From Mixta sp. Marseille-Q2659 (lineage in GTDB: Bacteria > Pseudomonadota > Gammaproteobacteria > Enterobacterales > Enterobacteriaceae), in assembly GCF_940807255.1 (NCBI RefSeq), contig NZ_CALNWY010000003.1:124001-188000 (forward strand): a stretch of DNA of 64,000 bases. Reading direction: 5' to 3'. Made by a program: the position numbers and the translations under genes. Below are positions 37,124 through 46,483 of the stretch, piece after piece. The stretch's first letter is position 1. Each line of letters begins with the position of its first letter. The notes under the pieces are model-generated. The model was given only the letters and a program-made list of their open reading frames with translations. It had not been told where the DNA came from and made no database searches.

Positions 37124-38511
37124 GATTTAGCTCCGCTATTTTGCTGCGTGTTACCGTCTGGTGTTCTGTTTTTCGCCAACAGGTTGTACGCCACCAGCAA
37201 TACGAACAGCCCAACAACCAGCCCGGTAATAGCTAGCGGCGGCAGATAGCGCGCCAGATTACCCAGCACAATGCCGATCGCGCCAAAGTCCGCGTCTGAG
37301 AAGGTGGTATTGGCAAAACCGATGGCGCCCAGCACCGGAAGCAACAGAACCGGCAGGAAGGTGATCAGCAGCCCGTTGGCAAAGGCGCCAATCATCGCGC
37401 CGCGCCGTCCGCCGGTCGCATTGCCGAACACGCCTGCCGTCGCGCCGGTAAAGAAGTGCGGCACTACACCCGGTAAAATCAGCACCAGCTTGACCTGCCC
37501 CAGCAGGAACAGCCCAACCAGCCCGCCGAGGAAACTGAACAGAAAGCCGATCAGCACCGCATTGGGGGCGTATGGATAGACAACCGGACAGTCGAGCGCG
37601 GGACGCGCATTGGGCACCAGCTTTTCGGAAAATCCGGTAAAGGCGGGCACGATCTCCGCCAGAATCAGGCGTACGCCCTGCAGAATGATGAATACGCCCG
37701 CCGCGAAGGTGATGGCCATAATGATGGCGTAAACCAGGTAGTGCTGGCCGCCGCTGTACTGGCTTTCGACATACTCTCTGCCAGCGCTCACCGCCATAAT
37801 CAGATAAATAATCATCATGGTCAGAGAGATAGAAATAGAGCTATCGCGCAGGAAGCTCAGATTTTTCGGCAGGTTCATCTCTTCCGTAGAACGGGAGCCT
37901 TTACCGCACTTGCTGCCGATCCAGCCGGACAGCACATAGCCCAACGTGCCGAAGTGACCAAAAGCGATATCATCCGTTCCAGTAATGCGCTTCATATAGC
38001 GCTGCGCCAGCGCCGGGAAGAACGCCATCACCAGCCCCAGAATAAGCGAACCGGTAAACACCAACCCTACGCTGCCAAAACCCGCCACGGTCAGGATTAC
38101 GCTGATCATACAGGCCATATAGAACGTGTGATGTCCGGTCAGGAAGATATATTTCAGACGCGTAAATCGCGCGACAATAATATTCGCTACCATGCCGAAC
38201 GCCATAATCAGCGCGGTCGAGGCGCCATATTTTTCCAGCGCGATTGAAACAATCGCTTCGTTATTGGGAATGATCCCCTGGATATTAAATGCGTGTTCAA
38301 ACATGCCGCCTAGTGGATTTAATGAGCCCACCAATACCGTCGCGCCGCCGCCTAAAACAATAAAGCCGAGAATAGTTTTAATCGTGCCCTTAACCACGTC
38401 AGAAAAAGCTTTTTTCTGTGCCACCAGGCCAATTAACGCAATTAAGCCCACCAGCACCGAAGGGACCTTTAGAATATCAACAACAAAATTCAGCGTTTCC
38501 AGGATAAACAT
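37120..38511 (-). CDS. PTS IIC component, ascorbate/UlaA-type
   Basis: A 463-residue polytopic permease of the AG (ascorbate-galactitol) PTS superfamily, similar to UlaA throughout. Motifs include GGGATVLVGSLNPLGGMF near the N-terminus, LTGHHTFYMA, and the substrate-region PHFFTGATAGVFGNATGG. It carries its substrate across the inner membrane for phosphorylation by the IIB protein. The start is placed at the ATG at 38509-38511 after GAGGTGG; a GTG two codons upstream would sit on the ribosome binding site. The substrate may be ascorbate-like or a pentose/pentitol, and the transketolase partners favour a route into the pentose phosphate pool. Confidence 0.88.
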   Translation of the reverse strand: MFILETLNFVVDILKVPSVLVGLIALIGLVAQKKAFSDVVKGTIKTILGFIVLGGGATVLVGSLNPLGGMFEHAFNIQGIIPNNEAIVSIALEKYGASTALIMAFGMVANIIVARFTRLKYIFLTGHHTFYMACMISVILTVAGFGSVGLVFTGSLILGLVMAFFPALAQRYMKRITGTDDIAFGHFGTLGYVLSGWIGSKCGKGSRSTEEMNLPKNLSFLRDSSISISLTMMIIYLIMAVSAGREYVESQYSGGQHYLVYAIIMAITFAAGVFIILQGVRLILAEIVPAFTGFSEKLVPNARPALDCPVVYPYAPNAVLIGFLFSFLGGLVGLFLLGQVKLVLILPGVVPHFFTGATAGVFGNATGGRRGAMIGAFANGLLITFLPVLLLPVLGAIGFANTTFSDADFGAIGIVLGNLARYLPPLAITGLVVGLFVLLVAYNLLAKNRTPDGNTQQNSGAKS

Positions 38512-38639
38512 ATCCACCTCGCTACAGACATTTTATCGTTCAGGCTTTTTATTAAATGGCTGCCCGCGCTTTTCCTGCTTATTGGGATAAGCAAGGAAAT
38601 GCGTCCGGTTGCCGCACCCTGAATTTTTTGTCTTTACAG

Positions 38640-38912
38640 TTATTGTTTATCGAACCAGGCGCGCAGCTGCGTCTCCAGTTCATTGATGTCGATGATATTG
38701 CTGATCACCACCAGCTGGCCTGGCGGTACGCTGGCACTGGCGGCTATATCTTTAGCCATAACAAACAGATCCGCAGCGCCAGGCGTTGCGGAGGAGAGAT
38801 CGGCATGTTCAACCTCAGCTTCAATGTCGAGCTTTTTAAGCACCTTTTTAATATTCATTTCGACCATAAAACTGCTGCCCAGACCGGAACCGCAAATAGC
38901 CATAATTTTCAT
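38640..38912 (-). CDS. PTS IIB component (lactose/ascorbate type)
   Basis: A 90-residue IIB protein with the phosphocysteine loop CGSGLGSS (C7). It accepts the phosphate from IIA and passes it to the incoming sugar. The ATG at 38910-38912 has AAGGTGATAATA before it; the frame's 19 earlier codons are not coding. It lies 79 bp after the IIA gene and 128 bp before IIC. Confidence 0.92.
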   Translation of the reverse strand: MKIMAICGSGLGSSFMVEMNIKKVLKKLDIEAEVEHADLSSATPGAADLFVMAKDIAASASVPPGQLVVISNIIDINELETQLRAWFDKQ

Positions 38913-38990
38913 TATTATCACCTTTTTAAGTAGAGTACGCCCCATCACGCCTGCGCGTAATGTATTCACAAACCGAATTACCTGATTAAA

Positions 38991-39434
38991 TTAGAAGCGT
39001 GCGATAATCTTTTTAATTTCCTCCAACGTTTTCGCCTGATGTAATAAATTCATATCCTCTTCGCTGGAAAATAATTCCGCCAGCGCAGAGAGCATGGCAA
39101 TATGGCTATGTTTATCTGGCGCCGCGAGCATCACAATAATATCTACCGGATCAAATTCCCCGGCGCCAAATGCCACGCCGCGCTTCAGTTTTAATAGCGA
39201 CAAGCCTAAACCTTTCGCCCCTTCTTCCGGCCTGGCATGCGGCATAGCCAATCCCGGCGCCAGCACATAATAAGGTCCCAGTTTGTTATGCAGCTCGACA
39301 ATGGCCGTAACATAGTCAGGCACAATCGTCCCTGCATTCAGTAGCGGCCTGGCGCAAAGCTCCAGCGCCTGCGGCCATGCCTCAACGCTCTCCTGAATCC
39401 TGATGGTCTCATCATGTAACCATTGGTTAAGCAC
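38991..39434 (-). CDS. PTS IIA component (mannitol/fructose-like, EIIA-2 domain)
   Basis: A 147-residue EIIA type-2 domain with the phosphorylated histidine H66 in the diagnostic PGLAMPHARPEEG. It receives phosphate from HPr. The GTG at 39432-39434, after CGGAGTAGAAAA, is the likely start; the 24 earlier codons of the frame lie in the promoter region. It is the first gene of the IIA-IIB-IIC-transketolase operon. Confidence 0.9.
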   Translation of the reverse strand: MLNQWLHDETIRIQESVEAWPQALELCARPLLNAGTIVPDYVTAIVELHNKLGPYYVLAPGLAMPHARPEEGAKGLGLSLLKLKRGVAFGAGEFDPVDIIVMLAAPDKHSHIAMLSALAELFSSEEDMNLLHQAKTLEEIKKIIARF

Positions 39435-39470
39435 TTTTCTACTCCGCCACCCAGCAAACGATGAGCAAAC

Positions 39471-39476
39471 TTTATG
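39471..39476 (-). promoter_or_regulatory. Predicted -10 element of the PTS-transketolase operon
   Basis: CATAAA on the minus strand would put the transcription start near 39464. That is about 40 bp from the centre of the CRP-like site at 39496-39511, the geometry of a class II CRP promoter, which also explains the poor -35 sequence. Confidence 0.4.
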
Positions 39477-39495
39477 CAAGGAGGAAACTGTTAAC

Positions 39496-39511
39496 CGTGA
39501 TAACAATCACA
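39496..39511. promoter_or_regulatory. CRP-like binding site
   Basis: CGTGATAACAATCACA matches 9 of 10 conserved half-site bases of TGTGA-N6-TCACA. It lies between the operon start and the regulator, abutting the first LacI-type operator. Catabolite control of a PTS operon is expected. Confidence 0.65.
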
Positions 39512-39513
39512 AA

Positions 39514-39525
39514 GATAGCGCTACC
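39514..39525. promoter_or_regulatory. LacI-family operator, site 1
   Basis: GATAGCGCTACC is an imperfect copy of the palindrome at 39547-39560, built on the central AGCGCT typical of LacI-family operators. The two centres are 34 bp apart, about three helical turns. Confidence 0.6.
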
Positions 39526-39546
39526 AAAGACCAACATACTGAATTG

Positions 39547-39560
39547 TGATAGCGCTATCA
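39547..39560. promoter_or_regulatory. LacI-family operator, site 2
   Basis: TGATAGCGCTATCA is a perfect 14-bp palindrome in the divergent gap, about 109 bp before the regulator's start codon. It is the likely binding site of the adjacent LacI-family protein. Confidence 0.68.
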
Positions 39561-39668
39561 AAATACAATCTTCGCATCAATTCACAGTAAAAAAAGGGGT
39601 TTAGCGCGTATACTCCCTGTCACGTAAAGCGAAGGAAGACAATCAGCGTCTGGTCAGCAGGAATTTGT

Positions 39669-40688
39669 ATGTCTCTAACCCGAAAACGGCGTAGTACCGG
39701 TAAAGTCACTCTCGCCGATGTTGCTCAGCTTGCCGGTGTGGGCACCATGACCGTATCGCGGGCGCTACGCACGCCTGAACAGGTTTCAGATAAGCTACGT
39801 GAAAAAATCGAGGCGGCGGTACAGGAACTGGGATATATGCCCAACCTTGCCGCCAGCGCGCTGGCATCAGCGTCGTCGAGAACCATTGCGATGGTTGTGC
39901 CAAACCTTGCCGAAGCGGGCTGTTCGGAAATGTTCGCCGGGCTTCAGCAGACGCTGCAGCCCGCCGGCTATCAGATTATGCTGGCGGAATCGCGCCATCG
40001 CCTCGATCAGGAAGAGACGCTGCTGGAAACGCTGCTCGCCTCCAATATCGCTGCGGCGATTCTGCTCAGCGTTGAACACAGCGACACCGTACGCCACTGG
40101 CTGCAAAACGCCTCGATTCCGGTGATGGAAATAGGCGCAATGCGCGCCGATCCTATCGATATGAATATCGGCATTGATAATGTCGCAGCGATGTTCGAAC
40201 TCACCGAAATGCTGATTCAGCGCGGGTATCAGAATATCGGGATGCTGTGCGCGAATCAGGAACAGTGGATTTTTCAGCAGCATTTACAGGGCTGGTATAA
40301 GGCCATGCTGCGCCATCATCTGTCGCCCAACCGGGTGATTAACGCCGCGCTGCCACCTAATTTTTCTACCGGCGCATCTCAGCTGCCGGAGTTTTTGCTG
40401 GCGTGGCCGGAGCTGGACGCGCTGGTCTGCGTATCTGACGAACTGGCCTGCGGCGCATTGTATGAATGCCAGCGCAGGCGCATCAAAGTCCCGGACGATC
40501 TGGCGGTGGTGGGCTTTGGCGACAGTGATGTCAGCCGCGTATGCCAGCCGCCGTTAACCACGATGGCGGTGCCGCACCGTAAGATCGGTATTGAAGCCGG
40601 ACGTGCGTTGCTGGCGCGGATGAACGATGGGGACTGGCGCGATCGGCAACCGATCGCATCCAGTTTATGTTTGCGGGATAGCTGCTGA
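39669..40688 (+). CDS. LacI-family transcriptional regulator
   Basis: A 339-residue regulator of the LacI/GntR(gluconate) class. The HTH and hinge helix cover about residues 13-62 (VTLADVAQLAGVGTMTVSRAL, then NLAASALAS). A periplasmic-binding-protein-like effector domain follows (TIAMVVPNLAEAGCSEMFAGL; VGFGDSDVSRVCQPPLTTM). It faces the PTS-transketolase operon and is presumably its repressor, released by the imported sugar phosphate. A TATACT -10-like sequence lies at 39609-39614. AGGA precedes the ATG. Confidence 0.9.
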   Translation: MSLTRKRRSTGKVTLADVAQLAGVGTMTVSRALRTPEQVSDKLREKIEAAVQELGYMPNLAASALASASSRTIAMVVPNLAEAGCSEMFAGLQQTLQPAGYQIMLAESRHRLDQEETLLETLLASNIAAAILLSVEHSDTVRHWLQNASIPVMEIGAMRADPIDMNIGIDNVAAMFELTEMLIQRGYQNIGMLCANQEQWIFQQHLQGWYKAMLRHHLSPNRVINAALPPNFSTGASQLPEFLLAWPELDALVCVSDELACGALYECQRRRIKVPDDLAVVGFGDSDVSRVCQPPLTTMAVPHRKIGIEAGRALLARMNDGDWRDRQPIASSLCLRDSC

Positions 40689-40692
40689 GCCG

Positions 40693-41247
40693 TTACTCCG
40701 CCTTAATCGGCTTTTCCTGTTTCACCGGTTCGTTGTTAGCATTGCGGCTCATCCACAGCGACAACGCCTTCAGCGAATCGGGCGTAAACTCATCGCAGCG
40801 GGCAGTAATCTCTTCCGGCGTCAGCCAGAAAACCTCATCAACCTCTTCCGGCTGCATGGCGAACGGCCCGTGCGATACGCAGCTAAACAGCGCACCCCAA
40901 ACGCGGCAATGTTCATCTTCAAAATAGAACTGTCCATGCTCGGCGAAAGGTACCGCGGCAATGCCCAGCTCCTCTTCCGCTTCGCGACGCGCGGATTCCA
41001 GAAAGCCTTCGCCGCTTTGCACTACGCCGCCTGCGCAGGCATCCAGCATCCCCGGCAGAAAATCTTTATTTTCCGTGCGGCGCTGCACCAGAATTTTCCC
41101 CATGCCGTCATGCACCACGATATAGGTGGCGCGATGACGCAAATGTTGTGCCCGCATCTGGGCACGGCTGGACTGAGCGATAACTTCATTGTCTTCGTTA
41201 ACAATATCTACCCATTCAGTACCGGCATCCTGACCTTGCTCCACCAT
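40693..41247 (-). CDS. yfcD: Nudix hydrolase YfcD
   Basis: A 184-residue Nudix protein very close to E. coli YfcD. The Nudix box reads [24 protein letters not shown], matching G-x5-E-x7-REUxEExGU. The N-terminal [22 protein letters not shown] segment is like that of isopentenyl-diphosphate-isomerase-like Nudix proteins. The substrate is unknown. The start is the ATG at 41245-41247, matching the E. coli N-terminus. The stop is 4 bp from the convergent LacI-family gene. Confidence 0.93.
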   Translation of the reverse strand: MVEQGQDAGTEWVDIVNEDNEVIAQSSRAQMRAQHLRHRATYIVVHDGMGKILVQRRTENKDFLPGMLDACAGGVVQSGEGFLESARREAEEELGIAAVPFAEHGQFYFEDEHCRVWGALFSCVSHGPFAMQPEEVDEVFWLTPEEITARCDEFTPDSLKALSLWMSRNANNEPVKQEKPIKAE

Positions 41248-41363
41248 CGGTAACCCTTTTTCGTTCTGGCGCCAATTGCGCGATGTTTCCCACAGGTTTT
41301 GCGTTACGTTGACGCAAACCGCCATAAATTAAAGGCTTCGCCGGGCGGACGCAAGCCGCGCGA

Positions 41364-42050
<687 letters not shown>

Positions 42051-42191
42051 TCAGGACAACGCCAGCCTGTTACCCTGAGCCGGATGTCCAACAGCGCGTA
42101 CGGTTAGCGAGACGCCGTCCGATATTAGCACTATTCACGGCGTTCTCTTCTATGCTGAATAAACAGCAATAACACAGACATAGAGGCTGGC

Positions 42192-43082
42192 ATGCAAATA
42201 TTAATTACCGGCGGAACCGGACTGATTGGCCGTCACCTGGTGGCGCGTCTGCTGGCGCGCGGCGATCGGGTCAGCGTGGTCTCGCGCAATGTCGAAGCGG
42301 CGCGCGATCTGCTGGGATCGCAGGTCAACATCTGGTCTGGCCTGGATCAACAGCGCGATCTGAACGGCATCGACGCGGTGATTAATCTGGCCGGCGAACC
42401 CATCGCCAGCAAACGCTGGACGCCGCAGCATAAACAATTACTGTGCGAAAGCCGCTGGCAGATCACTGAGCGGCTCGCCTCATTAATCAACGCCAGCAGC
42501 GAGCCGCCGGCGGTGCTGATTTCTGGCTCGGCAACCGGCTATTACGGCGATAGCGGCGAGCTGGTTCTGACCGAAGATGATAGCGGTCACGATGAGTTTA
42601 CCCACCAGCTTTGCGCCCGCTGGGAACGGCTGGCAATGGCCGCCGCCAGCGACCGCACCCGCGTTTGTCTGCTGCGCACCGGCGTAGTGCTGGCAAAGCA
42701 AGGCGGCGCGCTGGCACAAATGAAAAAGCCCTTTCTGCTGGGTCTCGGCGGCCCTGTTGGCAATGGTCGGCAATATATGCCGTGGATTCATCTGGATGAC
42801 ATGCTGGCAGGTATCCTCTGGCTGCTGGATCATCCGCTGAGCGGCCCCTTTAATCTGGTAGCGCCTTACGCAGTACGTAACGAACAATTTACCGCCACGC
42901 TGGGCAAGGTTATGCACCGCCCGGCAATCATCAGGACGCCTGCGTCGGCGGTAAAACTGCTGATGGGAGAATCCTCGGTGCTGGTGCTGGGCGGACAACA
43001 TGTGCTGCCGAAACGGCTGGAGGCATCCGGCTTTCGCTTTAAATGGTATGAGCTGGATAAGGCGCTGGCGGACGTGACTTAA
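42192..43082 (+). CDS. yfcH: SDR-family epimerase-like protein YfcH
   Basis: A 296-residue atypical SDR of the TIGR01777/DUF1731 type. The Rossmann nucleotide loop [10 protein letters not shown] starts at residue 7, followed by [10 protein letters not shown] with the catalytic-region tyrosines, and the C-terminal DUF1731 helical hairpin ([21 protein letters not shown]). The natural substrate is unknown. It sits between yfcF and the hisP gene, as in E. coli. Confidence 0.93.
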   Translation: MQILITGGTGLIGRHLVARLLARGDRVSVVSRNVEAARDLLGSQVNIWSGLDQQRDLNGIDAVINLAGEPIASKRWTPQHKQLLCESRWQITERLASLINASSEPPAVLISGSATGYYGDSGELVLTEDDSGHDEFTHQLCARWERLAMAAASDRTRVCLLRTGVVLAKQGGALAQMKKPFLLGLGGPVGNGRQYMPWIHLDDMLAGILWLLDHPLSGPFNLVAPYAVRNEQFTATLGKVMHRPAIIRTPASAVKLLMGESSVLVLGGQHVLPKRLEASGFRFKWYELDKALADVT

Positions 43083-43189
43083 CGGACGCGATAAAACTTT
43101 CTGCGCCGTGACACGCCTGTCAGCCCGGCAGTTTCCACCTCAGTCTCGCTTACCGAAGCGGAAACCGGTCCCAGGGCCGATGTTTAATG

Positions 43190-43963
43190 TTATTTCAGCG
43201 CACCGGAGAGAAACTGCTTAAGCCGCGCGCTTTTCGGCGCGTTAAACAGCTCTGCTGGCGGCCCTTCCTCTTCGATTTTCCCCTGATGCAGGAAAATCAC
43301 GTGGCTGGAAACATGGCGGGCAAACTCCATTTCATGGGTCACCACCACCATAGTTTTCCCCTCTTCCGCCAGCTTTTGCATGATGCGCAGCACTTCGCCC
43401 ACCAGTTCAGGATCAAGCGCCGAGGTTGGCTCATCGAACAGCAACACTTCCGGCTCCATCGCCAGTGCGCGCGCAATGGAGACTCGCTGCTGCTGCCCGC
43501 CGGAAAGGTTGACCGGATATTTCGCCTGTGCCCGTTCGTCGATACCGACCTTATTGAGATAGCGCTGCGCACGTTCACGCGCTTCCGCCTTACTCAGCCC
43601 CAGCACCTGAATCGGTGCTTCCATCACATTCTCCAGCACTGTCATATGGCTCCAGAGATTAAAGTGCTGGAACACCATGGTCAGCCGGGTGCGCAGCAGA
43701 CGTAGCTGCTCTTTATCCGCCACCTTAAGCTGTCCGTCGCCGTCGCGCACCAGATTAATTTGCTGGTTGCTGACCGCAATGGAGCCTTCGCTCGGTTTTT
43801 CCAGAAAGTTAATGCAGCGCAAAAAGGTGCTTTTGCCGGAGCCGGACGATCCAATAATGGTAATCACATCGCCAGCGTTAGCCTGCAGCGATACGCCCTT
43901 CAGCACCTCATGCTCACCATAGCGTTTATGCAGTTCAGTCACGTTCAGTTTATTTTCAGCCAT
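43190..43963 (-). CDS. hisP: Histidine/basic amino-acid ABC transporter ATPase HisP
   Basis: A 257-residue ABC ATPase with Walker [10 protein letters not shown] (38-46), Q-loop (VFQHFNLW), signature LSGGQQQR (153-160), Walker B VLLFDEP (173-179) and switch H210. Two copies bind HisQ-HisM at the inner face of the membrane and power uptake. Last gene of the hisJQMP cluster, 8 bp after hisM. Confidence 0.96.
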   Translation of the reverse strand: MAENKLNVTELHKRYGEHEVLKGVSLQANAGDVITIIGSSGSGKSTFLRCINFLEKPSEGSIAVSNQQINLVRDGDGQLKVADKEQLRLLRTRLTMVFQHFNLWSHMTVLENVMEAPIQVLGLSKAEARERAQRYLNKVGIDERAQAKYPVNLSGGQQQRVSIARALAMEPEVLLFDEPTSALDPELVGEVLRIMQKLAEEGKTMVVVTHEMEFARHVSSHVIFLHQGKIEEEGPPAELFNAPKSARLKQFLSGALK

Positions 43964-43971
43964 AGTCGTAC

Positions 43972-44688
43972 TCAGTGGGACGAAGAAGGTTTGAGGTGCG
44001 CCAGCCAGCGTTTTTCCGCCTTGCGGAACAGGCTAATCAACACGTAAGAGATAATCAGATAGAGCGCCGCCGCTATGCCGAAAGCGACAAAGGGTTGATA
44101 GGTGGCGGCGTTAATATCACGCGCAACTTTTAGCAGATCGGGCACCGTGGCGGTAAAAGCCAGCGCCGTCGAGTGCAGCATCAAAATCACCTCATTGCTG
44201 TAGGCAGGCAGCGCAATACGCAGCGCCGCGGGCAGAATAATGCAGCGGTAAAGTTTAAAGGTGGAGAAGCCGTAGGCGCGCGCCGCCTCAATTTCACCGT
44301 GTGGCACTGAACGGATCGCGCCAGCGAAAATTTCCGTGGTATAGGCGCAGGTATTTAAAGTAAAGGCCAGCAGCGTACAGTTCAGGCCGCTGCGGAAAAA
44401 GGCGCTCAGCAGCTCCGATCCCTTCACCACCTCCAGCGTATACATGCCGGAGTAGATCACCAGCAGCTGCACATAAAGCGGCGTGCCGCGGAAAATATAA
44501 GTGAACAGCCAGACCGGCCCACTCACCGCTTTGTTCGGCGATACGCGGGCGATAGCCAACAGCACCGCCAGGCAACCACCTATCACGACGGAAATGATCA
44601 GCAGCCATAGCGTGATCGCCACGCCGGTAAAGCGGTAGCCGTCACTCCAGAGCAGCGCTTTCCAGTACTCCTGTAAAATATCAATCAT
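43972..44688 (-). CDS. hisM: Histidine/basic amino-acid ABC permease HisM
   Basis: A 238-residue permease of the HisMQ type with about five helices and the EAA loop [22 protein letters not shown] that docks HisP. The start is the ATG at 44686-44688 ([10 protein letters not shown]), overlapping the hisQ stop; the 16-codon upstream extension is hisQ sequence in another frame. It heterodimerises with HisQ. Confidence 0.95.
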   Translation of the reverse strand: MIDILQEYWKALLWSDGYRFTGVAITLWLLIISVVIGGCLAVLLAIARVSPNKAVSGPVWLFTYIFRGTPLYVQLLVIYSGMYTLEVVKGSELLSAFFRSGLNCTLLAFTLNTCAYTTEIFAGAIRSVPHGEIEAARAYGFSTFKLYRCIILPAALRIALPAYSNEVILMLHSTALAFTATVPDLLKVARDINAATYQPFVAFGIAAALYLIISYVLISLFRKAEKRWLAHLKPSSSH

Positions 44689-45371
44689 AGCTCCGCCTTC
44701 TTCACGCCTACTGAATAACGGCGCTCCAGCCACCACAGCACGCCGTTCGACAGCGTGGTAAACAGCAGATAAATAATGCCGGCAACGATAGCGAACCAGA
44801 ACGGCTGCCAGGTGCTTTTCCCGGCCAGCTGGGTCGCTTTCACCACATCCTCCAGCCCCAGCAGCGAAACCAGCGCCGTTGCCTTCAGCACCACCTGCCA
44901 GTTATTGCCGATGCCCGGCAGCGCAAAACGCATCATGGAAGGAAACAGAATGCGCCGGAACACCTGCGCGCCGGTAAAGCCAAAGGCGGTCGCCGCCTCG
45001 ATCTGCCCTTTCGGCACCGCCATAAACGCGCCGCGAAAGGTTTCAGTAAAATAGGCGCCATAGATAAAGCCGAGGGTAATAATCCCCGCGACCATTGGAT
45101 CAATATCGAACTGGGTGATCCCCAACGCTTCGGTAATCTGGTTCAGGACGATCTGCAAACCGTAAAAGATCAGCAACATCAGCACCAGATCCGGCACGCC
45201 ACGGATCAGCGTCGTGTAAGCCTCAGAGAGCAGTGCCAAAGGTCGGTGGCGCGAGAGACGCGCGCCCGCGCCCAGCAGCCCCAGAATCACTGCGAGCAGC
45301 ACTGAGCTGAGCGCCAGCTCCAGCGTCACCAGCGCGCCGCGCAAGATAACTTCAGAATAGCCATACAGCAT
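44685..45371 (-). CDS. hisQ: Histidine/basic amino-acid ABC permease HisQ
   Basis: A 228-residue permease, the E. coli length, with EAA loop QIEAATAFGFTGAQVFRRILFP. I use the ATG at 45369-45371 rather than the TTG one codon earlier. A 72-bp gap with an imperfect hairpin separates it from hisJ, which probably lowers expression of the membrane genes relative to the binding protein. Confidence 0.95.
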   Translation of the reverse strand: MLYGYSEVILRGALVTLELALSSVLLAVILGLLGAGARLSRHRPLALLSEAYTTLIRGVPDLVLMLLIFYGLQIVLNQITEALGITQFDIDPMVAGIITLGFIYGAYFTETFRGAFMAVPKGQIEAATAFGFTGAQVFRRILFPSMMRFALPGIGNNWQVVLKATALVSLLGLEDVVKATQLAGKSTWQPFWFAIVAGIIYLLFTTLSNGVLWWLERRYSVGVKKAEL

Positions 45372-45404
45372 CAACGAAATCCTGGCGTAACAGAAGAAAT
45401 AAAA

Positions 45405-45429
45405 TGCCGCCCGCCAGAGACGAGCGGCC
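45405..45429 (-). terminator. Hairpin between hisJ and hisQ
   Basis: An imperfect stem with GCCGC (45406-45410) and GCGGC (45424-45428), followed in the hisJ direction by a U-rich ATTTTATTT. It has the form of a partial terminator that would favour excess binding protein. Confidence 0.45.
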
Positions 45430-45443
45430 AGAACGGTCGGCGG

Positions 45444-46220
45444 TTAATCGCCGTAAACGTTAAAATCAAAATACTTTTTCGCAATCTTGTCGTAGGTGCC
45501 ATCTTTGCGCATGTCAGCGAAAGCTTTATTAATCGCCTCTTTCAGTTCGTTATCCTCTTTACGCAGCCCGATACCGGTGCCGACGCCAAAGATCTTGTCA
45601 TCTTTTACCGCCGGACCGGCAAAGCCGTAATCTTTGCCGACCGGCTGTTTCAGGAAGCCTCCGCTGGCCTGTACTTCATCCTGGAAGGCAGCATCGATGC
45701 GGCCTGCCGTCAGATCCTGATAGACCAAATCCTGGTTGGCATAAGGAGTAACCGTTACGCCTTTGGGCCGCCAGTACTGATTGGCGTAGGTTTCCTGCGT
45801 CGTACCCTGCAACAGGCCGATATTTTTTCCTTTCAGCGATTCCGGCGTTGGCTCCAGCTTCGATCCTTTCGGCGCCACCAGGCGGGCATTTGCCGCATAG
45901 AGTTTGTCCGAGAAGGCGATCTCCTGCTGACGTTTCTCCGTAATAGAGAGCGACGAAATAATGAAGTCAATTTTCTTCGCCTTCAGAGACGGAATCAGCG
46001 CGTCAAAATCGCTTTCTACATAGCTACAGCTCGCCTCGATGCGTTTACAGATCTCATTCGCCAGATCGATATCAAAGCCCACCAGCTCTCCCTGCGCGTT
46101 TTTCGATTCAAACGGCGGATAGGTGGGATCGTTGCCGATGCGTAGCGTTTTCGGTACGGCAGCGCCAGCAACGCCTGCGAAAGCCAGCAGCAAAGAGAGA
46201 GCCAGAACTCGCTTTTTCAT
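45444..46220 (-). CDS. hisJ: Periplasmic histidine/lysine-arginine-ornithine-binding protein
   Basis: A 258-residue periplasmic binding protein with a typical signal peptide ([20 protein letters not shown]). The mature protein begins near [20 protein letters not shown] and includes [20 protein letters not shown] and [16 protein letters not shown]. It mixes positions typical of E. coli HisJ ([19 protein letters not shown]) and ArgT ([10 protein letters not shown], the FNVYGD ending). Only one such gene is present, where E. coli has hisJ and argT in tandem, so it may serve both ligand sets. A sigma-54-type promoter lies upstream. Confidence 0.93.
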   Translation of the reverse strand: MKKRVLALSLLLAFAGVAGAAVPKTLRIGNDPTYPPFESKNAQGELVGFDIDLANEICKRIEASCSYVESDFDALIPSLKAKKIDFIISSLSITEKRQQEIAFSDKLYAANARLVAPKGSKLEPTPESLKGKNIGLLQGTTQETYANQYWRPKGVTVTPYANQDLVYQDLTAGRIDAAFQDEVQASGGFLKQPVGKDYGFAGPAVKDDKIFGVGTGIGLRKEDNELKEAINKAFADMRKDGTYDKIAKKYFDFNVYGD

Positions 46221-46283
46221 GGGTTATCCTCAAGTGAAGAGCTTATAGTTATGTGATATGTGACGGGTTTGCATTCAGGAAAC

Positions 46284-46299
46284 TGCACTTTTCATGCCA
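46284..46299 (-). promoter_or_regulatory. Sigma-54 (RpoN) promoter upstream of hisJ
   Basis: Read on the minus strand, TGGCATGAAAAGTGCA matches TGGCACG-N4-TTGCA with the invariant GG and GC exactly 10 bases apart. Transcription would start near 46273, about 50 bases before the ATG. E. coli and Salmonella argT have an Ntr-controlled sigma-54 promoter in the equivalent place. Confidence 0.75.
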
Positions 46300-46409
46300 G
46301 TTTACGCAGCGGCGGCAGGCGCCTTAACCGCAGCGAAAAACGGGCACAGGCGCTTCGTTTGTGAAGAAAATATAGCAGGGTTGATACGGGGAAAAAGCGA
46401 CATTGTTAC

Positions 46410-46465
46410 GTTTTGGTGCATGAGCTGCACGAAAAGTGATCCAGGCTGGATTAATGCACCAAAAC
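46410..46465. promoter_or_regulatory. Inverted repeat upstream of the hisJ sigma-54 promoter
   Basis: GTTTTGGTGCAT (46410-46421) and ATGCACCAAAAC (46454-46465) are perfect 12-base arms about 140-190 bp upstream of the predicted start. Each contains the NtrC half-site TGGTGCA, though in diverging rather than converging order. The pair is a candidate enhancer. Confidence 0.45.
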
Positions 46466-46483
46466 AGAACTTTTTATGTGATG

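Noticed and set aside
43083..43189. Possible terminator between yfcH and hisP
   Set aside because: The convergent gap has no clear stem followed by a T-run on either strand.
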